Positions 21,983 to 33,262 of a stretch of 51,792 bases of DNA are shown in pieces (the first letter of the stretch is position 1; every line of letters starts with the position of its first letter). The stretch covers positions 1 through 51,792 of the forward strand of contig CDMY01000509.1 in NCBI GenBank assembly GCA_001179505.1, written 5' to 3'. The notes beneath the pieces are model-generated. The model made no database searches, had not been told where the DNA came from, and was given only the letters and a program-made list of their open reading frames with translations. A program made the translations under genes and the position numbers. The stretch comes from Vitrella brassicaformis. Lineage: Eukaryota; Sar; Vitrellaceae.

Positions 21983-23015
21983 TTTGGCCGAAGTCTTTTC
22001 TTGCCTATAAGTCTATAAGTAAAAACCTATAAGTGCACGGGCTTGCTGACCTCTTGCACCAGAAACGGGTCTGCTGACGGCCCACCACCGGCAGCAGCAG
22101 CAGCGGCAGCAGCCGGCGGCTTCTGCTGCTGCTGCTGCGAAGGCGGCACCACCGCCCACCCACCACCCCCTCTCGGCCCACCACCTCCCCCACCACCGCC
22201 AGCCACCTTTCTGTCTCTCTCTTGGTGCCTGGCCGGTACATGTCTCCTCGCTTCAGGCCTGTTCTGCGCGCCACCAATGCCGGGCGATGGATCGCGTGAT
22301 ACTCTGCGGTCTCTGCTTTCTGATCGTGCCCTCTGTGGTGCTGGGGGTGGTGGTGGGACAGCTGCTGCTGCTGCTGCTGCTGCTGCAGGGGGGGAGGGAG
22401 AGGGGGCGGGGGAAGGGGAGGGTCTTTCTCTTTTGTCGTTTTTCTGCTCTCTCTGGGGGCTTTCTGGTGCTTGAGGCTTCTGTTGCGGTTGTAGCGGCGC
22501 CTGTCTGCCCTCCTCCTCTTCCAGGAAGGTCTTGATCTGCTGCTGGATGACCCCCCGGTTCAATATCGCCTATCACCACACACAACACACAAAACAAGCC
22601 GCCACAACTTATCCCATTGAGATGACGTTCTCTGGTCAATGAGAAATCCTAAGCGAAGAGACCTGAATTGACGGCCTTTTCGCGGGGTCTTTCTGCAGCA
22701 TGTCGTCGACGAGCTGCCGTATGTCAGGCGAGAATGACTGTGAGATGGGCGGGTAGTGGCCCTTGAGGATCTTCATGACGAGGCCCCGCATGGAGTCGGC
22801 GTCGAAGGCGTGGCGGAGGGTGCAGCACTCGTAGAGCACACAGCCCAGACTGCGGGAAGCGAAGGAGAGAGAGAGAAAGGGATACATGTATCCATGTCTC
22901 TCTTCGTGTGTGTGTGTGTGTGTATGTCTATACCTCCTGAGGGACATCACATACACACACGGAGACAGACAGACAGACAGACAGACAGAGAACAGAGAGA
23001 CATTGCCAACAATCC

Positions 23016-23048
<33 letters not shown>

Positions 23049-23534
23049 CAGATGTCGCTCTTATAAGAGTAAGGCCTCTCCTGACATATCTCCGGCGACA
23101 AGTAATAAGGCGTCCCAATCGCCGTTCTCGCGTAGTCCTGCGTGTGCTGCAACACTCGCGCTATCCCAAAATCTCCCAGCTTGATCCGCTCGGCGCCGGG
23201 GCCCCTCCCGCCCTTGCCTGTCAGAAAAATGTTCTGCGACGCAGGAGCCGCAGGACATAGGACATATTTCGGCTTTGGTCTCGTTAAAGGCATCACCCGG
23301 CCTTCACCTGTGATTTGAGGTCTCGGTGAAGGATGTGACGCTCGTGAACTGCATGGATGGGGGAAAAGTGTTTGTTTGTGGGAAGAAGGGTGAAGATTGT
23401 TACTGACCGTGTTTGAGTGCGAGGCACAGCTGTGTGAACCAGCGAATGATGGTGCGTTCGGGGAAGGGGCGGTTCGTCTGCCTCTGGGCGGAGATCTTCT
23501 TGTAGAGGTCCCCTCCTGCACACACACGCACACA

Positions 23535-23569
<35 letters not shown>

Positions 23570-23873
23570 GCGAGGCCTTTCTTAACACCGATCCCCTCCC
23601 CTCCCGCCATCTCATCTCCTGACCTTCGCAGTAGTCCATCACAATGCACAGCTGGTCGTTCTCAATGAAGCTCTCTCTATACGTCACGACATAAGGGTGC
23701 CGCAGCGAGCTCATCACCTTGACCTCATTCACGGCGTCCTTCTTTTGCTTGGCCTCCATCCGCGATATGTCGATGGTCTTGACGATCAGGGAGCGGCCAT
23801 CCCTGTCAGTCACCAGCACGGCTGACCCGAAGGAGCCCTTGCCCACCACACGAACACGCTTGTATTTGTGCAT
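19958..23873 (-). CDS. NIMA-related (NEK) serine/threonine protein kinase
   Basis: Sixteen exons: 23624-23873, 23408-23515, 23308-23348, 23049-23233, 22663-22849, 22051-22569, 21815-21929, 21603-21730, 21423-21506, 21013-21330, 20810-20948, 20672-20756, 20531-20612, 20306-20434, 20154-20207, 19958-20089; phases close, 851 residues. Kinase domain, residues 1-257: glycine loop GKGSFG, lysine in IVKTI, NEK-type hinge [15 protein letters not shown], catalytic HRDLKSQN, DFGIA, activation loop [11 protein letters not shown], then [15 protein letters not shown], close to NEK1/NEK4/NEK5. The long tail has Pro/Ala/Gln/Gly runs, charged coiled coil ([23 protein letters not shown]) and a conserved-looking end ([16 protein letters not shown]). 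NEKs control microtubules, centrosomes and cilia. After splicing at exon 4/5 the usual D-I-W-x-L-G-C reads D-I-C-L-G-C. Intron 14 uses a GC donor. Confidence 0.9.
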
Positions 23874-23994
23874 CTTCAAGTTTGAAGTTGAATTTCTGGG
23901 GGCGAGATGGGGGCCTCCGCGTCTCGGTGAGACAGTGACGGCGTCGAACGATTCCTGATTCGGTGGGAGGTTTGTGAGGGCTGCTGAATTGCAG
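23874..23994. promoter_or_regulatory. Shared bidirectional promoter region of the NEK kinase and EMAP-like genes
   Basis: Only 121 bp separate the two start codons. The upstream frame of the kinase is also open through this segment and into the other gene, so the 5'UTRs may overlap. No TATA box is evident. The compact head-to-head layout implies shared control. Confidence 0.6.
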
Positions 23995-24619
23995 ATGTAT
24001 CCGCTCCGCGAAATCCCTGCTGCGGGCCAGGCCCTGGCTGGCGCGGAGAAGGACGATGGCAGCATTCGTGTGCAGGTACGCTTCCCATCCACACATATGC
24101 AGATATCTGCAGACATAAGCGCCGCCCTTTCTGTGTGTCAGCTGGGCCGCAGAATCACGCTGCTGCACCCGCCGACCCAGTGGCAGCCCGACCCCGAGGG
24201 CGCCAAAGCGCCAAACACCCTTCTCGAGCTGCAGTGGGCCTACGGCTACAACGGCTCCCTGCTCAAGTCGCTCCACTGGATCAACTCCCACGAGTATGTC
24301 TACGCCACGGCGGCACTGTGCGTGGTGCAGAATATCCCTCTCAACGTGCAGCGGTTTTTTTCTGGGCATGATGAGGATGTCACTTGTGTGACGTACAATG
24401 TGGCTAGGGGGCTGTGTGCGTCGGGGCAGAGAGACCCCAAGGGACCGGGGGGGCCTTATGTGTGCGTGTGGAGCCCGGGTGAGGATCTGATTGACGTGGC
24501 GATTGCGGAGCTGCATTTTCACCAGAGAGAGGTGACAGCCGTGTGCTTCTCTGCTGATGGCAAGTGAGCTGCGTCGGACTTGGAGCACTGAGAGAGAGTG
24601 CACCCCTCTATGCGATCGA

Positions 24620-24672
<53 letters not shown>

Positions 24673-26905
24673 TCGCTTCTCCCAAGGTATATATACTCCT
24701 TCGGCCGAGACGACCATCACCTCCTCGCCGTCTGGAGGACCCCCTCCCTCGCCGAGCGGCCCATCCCGAAATACGGCGGCCCCAGTCAGCCGTTGAAGCC
24801 CTTGCGCGTGACCACGCCCATCTACTCGGTCGGCACGGGCAAGGCCCCCACCTTTGGGGCGATGACGGCTTTTCGCGCTGGGGGTACCGCAATGGGCACC
24901 ATTGACACGGAGAAGAGGCCTGAGGGGGAGTTTGTGGGGTTTTCCAAGGTGAGAGCAGGCTCTTTGCTCACCTGCAATGGAAAGAAAACCGCTTTGTGTG
25001 TTCTTTGTGTGTGGGGGGGTGGGGGGTGGGGGGCGTGTGTATGCTTGGGTGGTCAGGAGTTTGTGCGGTTTTGGGTGCATCGCGCGGAGGGCCAGGGGCT
25101 GGGGGTGGGCCGGCACATACTCACCAACAACCTGGCTGTATACGGCAAGTGAGCAGATACATCGACCCCTCTCTCTGTGTGTGTCGCTGTGTCTGTCATC
25201 CATCCATCCATCCATTCATCAGGCACCCCACCCCCCGTCGTATGGTCGATGTGGCGTCCGTGTCCTTGTCCACCGAGCGCAAGAGCTGGCTCACAGCCGA
25301 GAACGGATACCTCTACAGCTTCATCGGCAACACCTGCAAACTCGCCGTCAACATCGCCAAAAGGACACACGGCAAGACGCCGCCACTCGGGTGAGTGAAA
25401 GCTTTTGGACCTCTTTCTCTGTCATCTATCTGTGTGTGTATGGTGTATGGTTGTGGGTGTGGGCATTCTTGTGTGTGTGCATTGGGTGTGCAGGGGTGTG
25501 TGTGAGCTGCCGTTGGGCGGCTTCCTGGCTGTAAGTAAGACAGAGACAGAGAGAGAGAGGGAATACTGGCATTGTCTCATTGCCTCCGTGTGTCTGTGCC
25601 TTTGGTAGGCTGACTTTGCGGGTGTGTTATACAGCCGCTCGTGTCTCGCCTCACCCTTGGCTGTGTTCACTCCTGACCAATGGGCGGGAGACGCCGCAAG
25701 GCAACAAACCTCCTCCCCCCCACCAGCCACCGACCACCACCCACACCCACATCTCTCTCTCTGTCTGTGTGTGTGCAGGTGGTTCCAGAAACCCCCGGTC
25801 CTCCGCATAGCGAGCCTGGCCTCCAACCACCGCTTCGACGCCCAGCTCACGCAGAAGATGAAGGCCGGGGAGAGGGAGAGGGAGAGGGAGAGCATCAGCC
25901 TTCTCGTCAGTCAGCCCCATCACACCCCACCCCACCCCTCTAGAATGGAAGTCTCTGCAAATAGGCATTTGTGTGTTGGGTGTAGGTAGCGGCCGGCACG
26001 ACGACGAATCACCTGTTTGTACTGTCGCTGACGCTGGAGAGGGATTACAGGGGGGAGCGGGTGGTTGTGCCGATGGCTTCTACCACTAGCACCATAAGAG
26101 AGGACGTCAAGCGGCTCGCTTCGGCGACTTGGAAGCCTGTAAGAGAACCCTACAAACACATAGGAGAAAAAAGCCATTTGTGGAGCTTTTCCTTTACGGA
26201 CTCTCTCTCTGTCTCTCTCTCTGTGTGTGTGTGTGTGTGTGTATCTGTGGTTCCACGTAGTCTCTGTTGTATGCCTTTCAAGCGGGCCACATGGGCGAGG
26301 TATGGGGGCTGGCGCACCACCCGTCGCTGCAGCTCGCCGTTACCGGCGGAGGCACCACCGTCCGGTTTGTCATCCAGCGACCAACACCTTCTGTCTCTGG
26401 GACGATTTGTCTCCCTCCTTCTATGTGTTTCTTGACACGCAATCGTCAGGTTTTGGGATGTAGCCAAGGGCCGGCCGCTGTTCGGCCAAGTGCTGCGTGT
26501 GGAGCATCCTGTTGGTACGCATCCACACACACACACACACAGACAGACAGAGAGAGAGAAAGGGATATATTGTGTGTGCAGGGAGCCTCTCGTTCGCGCC
26601 AAGTGGTCACTTTTTGGCTGCTGGTCTGGACGGGGGCATGCTGCGCGTGTGGGCCTTTCCGAAACTGGAGCCCGTTTATAACAACTTTGTCGATAGCAGG
26701 CAAGACACAGCCCCTTCGTGTGGGTATCTCGCTATGTGTGTGTGTCTCCTTGGCTCAGGTACAGGGAGCGCGTGTACTTCGTCCAGTGGTCCGACAAGGG
26801 CGACTACCTCGCGGCATGCTGCGGGGACCAGCGCATCTACCTCTTCACGGCGAAGGCAGACAGCTCCACCTACTTCAAGGCAAGCACCCCCCCCCCCCCT
26901 CCACA

Positions 26906-26939
<34 letters not shown>

Positions 26940-28550
26940 TGCGTGTGTGTTTGTGTGGATGGGTCAGCTTGCGCTGCACCGTGTGTTGGTCGGCAACAGC
27001 AGCAGCATCCTCTGCTGCATGTTCAGCAAGGACGGCAAGTACCTCATCAGCAACAGGCATGTACAGTACTTGACCCTCATTGGTCTTCGAGTCTCATGCC
27101 TCTCTGCGCTCCTGCAGCAAGGACGCCCAGATCCTGTGCTGGGCCACCCTCACCGGCCACCGCGAGACACGCATGGGCGCCCTACGCAACCTCACCTACC
27201 AGCTGCCTTGGTCACCTTATACACACACGCACACTCACAAACACACACAATGACTTTTCTCTTTGCTCCAGGGTCAACATCTTCGGGTGGCCGGTGATCG
27301 GTCTGTGGGGCGACCCCTTGTACGACTGCAGCGACATCGACAGCTGCTGCTCTGACCACAGCGGCAAGCTGATCGTCATGGGCGACGACTACGGCCGGAT
27401 CAAGCTCTTCAGGTCGGTGCCCTGCGCATTTGTTCGTTCGGATCATTGTGGCCGCGTGGGTGTTTGTGTTTGTGTTTGTGTTTGAAGGTTTCCCACCCCG
27501 TACCTCTCCCCCGATTGTCGTGTGTACGGTGAGCACTCCGCACCGCCCCCATCTCGCTCTCTCTCTGTGTGTGTGTGTGTGTAGGCGGCCATTCAGCGCA
27601 TGTGACTCGAGTGCTCTTCACGAAGGACAACAAGGTGTTCTCGACGGGGGGCAGGGACGCCACTCTCCTTCAGTGGCGGGTGGTGGAGCTGAAGCCGCCG
27701 CCACTGCCGCAGTAAGCACACACACATTGGTAGAGGGAGGGAGAGAGACCTGGTGCTCGTCTCGTCTGTGTGCCTGCCTGTGTGTGCAGGGCCTCCTGGG
27801 AGTCACCTGACCACCACCCACCACCAGCAGCAGGAGAGCAGGTCCCTCCCGCTTCAGCGCCCCGTGTCCCATCATCAGGCACGCGCCACGTGCTGCAAGA
27901 CGCCCTGCACCCACACCGACAGCCACAGCCACAGCCATACACACAGACAGAGCCGCCGCCACAAAGGCAGCAGCAGATGGAGAGAGAGGAGAAGGCGGAG
28001 GGGAAGGGTTTGTCGTTTGTGCATCCGCCTTATGCCACGGCGCCAGCACCAGGGGTGGGCATGGCGAGTCTGAGCCCTGCTGGGCCGCTGGAAGGGCCAT
28101 CAGGTGTGTGTGTGGGGGGGGAGAGGGGGAGAGGGGGAGGGAGGGAGGGAGATGCACGTGTCTCATGTGTCTCGCTGTCAGGTCCTGTTGTGGCCACGGC
28201 TAGAGGGCGTGCGAAGCTGCAGCAGTACTTCAAAGGTGTGTGTAAGGTGGGCGGGGTGGTGATGATGTGTTTCCTTACAGATCTATGACATGTTGCAGAT
28301 CACTGCGCCGACTGCGGGAAGGTGAAGGTGGCGTTGCAGCAGAGCGAGACACGTGAGACAAGGCCCGGATGGTGAGAATGCGCCGCGTACGCCCATTTGT
28401 GTGTATCGCGCTTCTCTCTGTCTCTCTCTCTCTCTCTCCCTCTCTCTGTGTGTGTGTGTGTGCAGGTACTATAGGAATGCGTCTACAGGCGTAGGCCCGG
28501 CGATGAGCGGATTTAAGGCCTCCTGGCAGCAGTTCGCACGCGACACATGA
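23995..28550 (+). CDS. Echinoderm microtubule-associated protein-like (EML/EMAP): HELP motif plus WD40 double propeller
   Basis: Twenty-two exons: 23995-24075, 24142-24563, 24687-24948, 25057-25148, 25223-25390, 25494-25530, 25609-25700, 25779-25905, 25986-26138, 26261-26364, 26450-26514, 26582-26699, 26759-26879, 26968-27056, 27118-27210, 27272-27412, 27488-27528, 27585-27711, 27790-28103, 28182-28235, 28299-28371, 28466-28550; phases close, 952 residues. The HELP motif (TLLELQWAYGYNG) is at about residue 60. WD-type repeats follow (GHDEDVTCVTYN, VTAVCFSADGK, VRFWVH, GHMGEVWGLAHH, RFWDV, KLIVMGDDYGRIKLF, GHSAHVTRVLF, DATLLQW), the tandem-propeller architecture of EMAPs, which bind tubulin and tune microtubule dynamics. 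There is no N-terminal trimerisation coiled coil. The C-terminal 200 residues are Pro/Gln-rich and end with HCADCGK. Introns 7, 12, 13 and 14 have GC donors. Confidence 0.92.
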
Positions 28551-28623
28551 CATGACGACTTGATTGGAATTGATGGATCCATGTGACAGATATGGTTTGA
28601 CACTTGATAATTCCCACGATCAG

Positions 28624-30344
28624 TCACCCAAAGCACTCCTGCGCAAACCCCTCCCCCAAGCACATGACCAGCACGGAGCGCGATAGCCCCCCCAGCCCCT
28701 CAGGCAATCTCTCGTCCGCCCCTTCTCCCTGTCCCCTCTCCCCTGGCCTCCCCAGCCCCACAGCACGTTTGCTGATATCAATGGTAGGGGCTGGTGCTGG
28801 TGCTGGTGCTAGTGGTGGCTGTGGTGGTGGTTCGTCGTCTGATATGGTGCTGGTGCGTGTTGGCGCGTTCTCTTGCTGCTGTTGTTGTTGTTGTGGGTGT
28901 GGTTGTGTGCATGGGACGATCTTGTTGTTGCTATCGATGGTGATGATGGGGATGGGCGTGGAGCGGGGGTAGGGGGTCGGCTGCAGTGCATTCACACACA
29001 CATCGACGGTTGCGTCTCTCTCTCTGTGCCTCTTTCTGTGTGTGGCTCGTACCTGGTATGGTCTGATGTCACTGATGCCGTGGGCGAAGGCTGCATTAAG
29101 AGAGAGAGCGAGAGAGAAGAAATGTCTCTCACACACAAACACAATGCCGGCCGTTGTGTGCTCACTGTTCACTGCTCACCGCATTCGTCGCCATAAGTGC
29201 AGGAACCCTGCACACACACAAACAGACACAAAACGAACAGCACAGACATACCCCCACACCCTCCTCCCCTCCCTCCCCAGCACACCCATCTCTCAAAGTG
29301 GTGGCACAGCTTGGTCTTATAAGCGGGGTGCACCGTCCGCTGCTGCTGGCCCGCCAAGCCAGCACACGCCAGATCCTCCCCCATAGAGTCGTACTCCTGG
29401 CCGAGGAACCGCGGCCGCGGCGCCCATGGGAACAGAGAGGGCGGCAGCATCGTCCGCATGGCGGGGGACGAATCGACCTGTGGGGATACACACACATACA
29501 ACACGTCCCCCTCTCTCTTTCTGTCTGTGTGTGTGTGGTTCTCCCTTCCTACACACCAGGAGTTGTGTGGTGAGCGGGCACTTCTGCATTGTGGCGAGCA
29601 GCTCGTCGACAAAGATAGCCACGGAGGGCGGAAGGACGGCCGACGTGGGAGTGGTGGTGGTGGTGGAGACAGGCTGGGGCGGGGGCAGGGGGCGGCCCTC
29701 CGTCACGCGACACAGGGAGGCGATCTGATCACATCGCACACACGGAGAGAGCACAGACACACCGACACACCAGATGGAGAAACACCGAAAGACACAGCAA
29801 AGGAGAGTATGAGAAGAGACCTGCTCCCTCTCCCTCCCTGCCGCTCCCACCTTGCTGCCCATCCGCCGCCAAGTCAGTCTCGGCGCCTTATACGTCAGCC
29901 ACTCCATCGCCCGCAGCACATCCGCCGTGTTGTCGGCCGTCAGCGCGTCCGCCACCCCGGCCGCCTTCTCCAGCACCAGACGCAGCGCCTGAGGGCGGAC
30001 GGTTGCCGGGGCGTCTGAGAGGTCCACCTCTTTGGTGTCGCTTTCCATCATCTGCCGAGGCAGGCGCATGCAGACACACACACGCAGAAAGACTGAGAAT
30101 CCTTATGAAGAGAGAGAGAGAGAGAGATTGTCTTGTACTATGTCTGGGGACCGCATACGTTTGCAGTGTGTAGAAAGCTGCGCAGGCTGTGGCTGGGCAT
30201 CTGCAGTGGCGGGCAGCCCTTGACCTTCACCTTGACCACCGTCACAACTTGCTGTGGTTGAGCAGCAGCGGTCTGCAGAGGCGCGGTGACCGTCGCCGGC
30301 CCGGGCGGCTCTTTCTGTTTCTGCGGCTCACCACCACCAGTCAT
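28624..30344 (-). CDS. Single CCCH-type (TTP-like) zinc-finger protein
   Basis: Seven exons: 30159-30344, 29851-30051, 29557-29724, 29286-29477, 29180-29207, 29053-29090, 28624-28980; phases close, 389 residues. The finger is assembled from three exons: YKTKLCHHFERW, then GSCTYGDEC, then AFAHG, giving exactly C-x8-C-x5-C-x3-H. The YKTKLC lead-in and FAHG are hallmarks of the TTP/ZFP36 group, whose members bind AU-rich RNA. Only one finger is visible, whereas TTP proteins have two. Upstream is an unfamiliar helical region (RPQALRLVLEKAAGVADAL, LRAMEWLTYKAPRLTWRRM). The C-terminus is Pro/Gln-rich with an Ala-Pro run and ends in a hydrophobic segment (SRSVLVMCLGEGF). RNA binding and mRNA control are likely; targets are unknown. 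Confidence 0.85.
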
Positions 30345-30740
30345 CTTTAGAGCACGGGCTACACTACACACGGAGAACCGGCTCAACATCTCACACACGG
30401 CGCCAAAAAGGAAAAGGACAGCAATCCGGCGATCTGCGAGCTGAGAAAATCTGCCAGTGGAGTCTTGACAACTCAGTTCCCTGATGCATCAAGGGGGAAG
30501 GTCTTGTTGAGGTAAGAAGGCACGAAAGATGTCCGTCCATCTCGACAAACACGATGTGCATCTGATTCATCTGGAAGCAGGATGTGACGCTCTCACCACA
30601 GCTGACAAACACCATGTGAAGCGCCCGTAAGCATACAGGCGCACGGATGCACCAACACGTGTCGGCTGGCATCTTTTGTGTGTGTGATGTGTGGATGTGT
30701 CTGCAGCCAGTCTGCAGCCAGCCGAGGCAAGATACACACG
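30345..30740. promoter_or_regulatory. Divergent intergenic region between the CCCH gene and lipase A
   Basis: 396 bp between two divergent start codons. It holds no supported gene and presumably both promoters. No TATA or other core element could be recognised. Confidence 0.4.
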
Positions 30741-32645
30741 ATGTGGTGGTTGCTCTACTATGTGATCGGTATCCTGCCGCTGGTCGCCTCATCCCAGCCA
30801 CAACCGCAACCACAGACAGAGGCCATCCCCGTCTCCCTCCCTGACGCCTTCCCAAGCCCAGCCATCGACTGCCACACCCATCAGCATCACCGTGACCACA
30901 CCCACACCCACACACGCTCCCCCGGGCTCGTCAGCTGCGTGTTCCCCCTCGGGCCTATCGGCGCGGCACAGTGCGCGAGGGCCATCGTCGGCACCGCTGT
31001 GGGAGACGTGTTGGGCGGGTCGGTGCCTGGCTTTGTTGACGTTGCCAGAGGGCTGTGTGGGTGTTTTCCGGCTGAGGCTCGTGCAGAGAGGGGGAGGGTG
31101 TGCGAGTCGGCGTATTGCTGTATGAGCAGTGAGTGAGTGGGGTTGGTGGGAGGGTGGGTGTTGGCATCGTGTGTTGTGTTGATGGGTCTCTCTCTCTGTG
31201 TGTATGTGTGCAGCCTTGATCTGTGGGAGCGGATTCCTTGTCGAAAGTGAGTGGGGAGACCAACGCACTCGTTAAACCATCCATCCATCGGTATCCTTCT
31301 CTCTCTCTGTGTGTGTGTCCGTCAGGGTGCGCCCATCTCGCCAATGCCCTTCCTGGCATCACCGCGCCCCGGCCTTCAGCTCTGCCCCCGTCCACTCAGT
31401 CAGCCGACCTCTTTCTCACCGACCTGACCGGTAGCGTGCCGGCCACCATCCCTGCAGACATCGTCGAGAGGGAGGGGCTGACCTACTATGTGCTCATCCG
31501 GCTGTTGATGAATTTCTATGCCTCGCCGTGCAGTGGTGGTGGGGTGGGTGCATTGCCGGAGCCGCCCATTCCTGGCTGGAGGACGGTGCACTTCATCAGA
31601 CTCATTGAGACGCGTAGGCGGGCGAATGGGATGGGCCAAGTGGGGATGTCTGAGTGTGGAGATGTGTGTGGGTGGATTGCTGCAGCCGAGTGGGACGATA
31701 GCGGTTTGCGAGAGACGCCTTTCGTCCAGGTGGTGGCCAAAGAGGACGGCAGCGAGCTGCTGCTATTGGTGCGGGGCACGGTGACACTGACGGAGGCAAG
31801 GCTGGAGACCTACAGGCGCCAAGTGGCATTCCTGGACATCATCCATGGCGCCACCTCTCATCGCCAAGCAGACGAATGCGGTCTATGGGGCGGTTGCAAA
31901 GCCGTCCCACTCATCCGGGAGGGCTATGGGGCGATTCTGCGAGCGGTGTTCCCCTCTATAAGGCGGATCGTGGATTCTTACGCCTCGACCGCCGAGCGCG
32001 TTATCGTGGCTGGCTTCTCGCTCGGTGTGTAAGCGAACCAAACAGACAAACCGCACCCTCGTTGGCCGTCCATCTCTTTCTGTGTGTGTAGGTGCCTCTG
32101 TGGCCAGCTACATCGCTCTCGGCCTCGCAATGGCCACCTCACCATCACACGAGAGACACACCGCAGACAACAGCCACAGAATTGACCTGGTGGCCGTCTC
32201 CCCTGTCCGCGCATTCAACCAGCCATTTGCCGACCTGATGACCGAGAAAGTCAACCCCCGAACTTTGGTGTACGAGGCCGATCCGATCCCACAGTGGGCC
32301 TGCAAGACGGCCGTGGGCTGCAGAGCGAACCAACCGCCGCCTCAAACCGATACCATGGGAACGGTCGAGTACGTCGATTTTCCTGGACGGGTGGAGATCA
32401 GGAGAGGCGACTTAGGCGAGCCGAACGAGATGGGCGGCTCGCTGCATGCGTGGCCGGCACATATGTGTGCTTACATATGCTGGGCGGTGCGGCGGTTTGC
32501 GGCGGATGATGGTGTGGACTGGTGTCTGCTCAGGGGAAGGGGGCACACAGGGGGTGGAATGCGTGTGGGTGTGGACGAGAGTGAGGGTGAGGGTGAGGGA
32601 AGCATTTGTCCGTATAGTGTCGAGAGGCTGCCTCTGCTGGTGTAG
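30741..32645 (+). CDS. Secreted class 3 lipase-like hydrolase A
   Basis: Exons 30741-31128, 31214-31246, 31326-31613, 31686-32024, 32092-32645; phases close, 533 residues. It starts with a signal peptide (MWWLLYYVIGILPLVASSQ). Residues 40-140 form a Cys-rich N-terminal domain (SCVFPLGPIGAAQCA, RGLCGCFPAE, CESAYCC). The hydrolase domain shows the Lipase_3 order: LLLVRGT strand (family FRGT), nucleophile elbow GFSLG with the serine next to an exon junction, the Asp-strand region DLVAVSPVRAFNQPF (family TFGxPRVGN), DPIP, and a candidate histidine in AHMCAYICW. Such enzymes hydrolyse acyl esters of glycerolipids. Compared with fungal lipases it has long insertions and a Gly/Glu-rich loop (VDESEGEGEG) near the C-terminus. 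Intron 3 is 72 nt, in frame and stop-free. Substrate unknown. Confidence 0.82.
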
Positions 32646-33262
32646 GTGGCAGCGGCATTTAGGCGTGTCTGCAAGGTGACTTAGTTGACGGTCAGACTGT
32701 GCTGTGTCTTTTTCTGTTGAGGCCTGACAAGACAGACAGATGTACTGATAGGAAGCTTAAGATTCACTCGGCCATTCCACACCTACCTCTCCGTTCATCG
32801 CCAGCAAAGCTACATACGTCACACCACATTTACCACACTACCCGAAGGAGGTACCGTCACATTATGCACATTGGCATCACTATAAAGAGAAAGACTCACT
32901 ACACACACACACACATCAGATCGAGAACAGAGCTCGGTGAACGAGCCACGTCCATGTGCACGCACAAACACACACTCACGCCATGTACATATACTAAGTG
33001 AGAGAAGTGCGCAGTAGCCTGCACATCCCATAGACCCACATCTCCGTAGCAAAATAATTAGCGGAGGAAAGTAAGTCATGAGGTCTGGCTGTCACTAATG
33101 CCTCACTCACCCTTCGCCTCAATCACCCCACCCACAAGGAACACGCACGCATGTTATCCAAAGCCAAGACGTGGCCACCGGCGGAGCGGGAACACTACTT
33201 ACTCCACAGCACCAAAGTCACATTATTAACACACAGATTCTGGTCTGGTGACCCAAGACCAG
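32646..33262. other. Convergent intergenic region
   Basis: Between the 3' ends of lipase A and the minus-strand membrane protein. AT content is slightly higher than in the exons (for example around 32740-32900). No gene is supported; CA repeats only. Confidence 0.4.

Noticed and set aside
23806-25215. 469-codon minus ORF across the kinase start and EMAP-like exons
   Set aside because: It overlaps well-supported exons of a WD40 protein on the other strand and includes intron microsatellites; a shadow frame.
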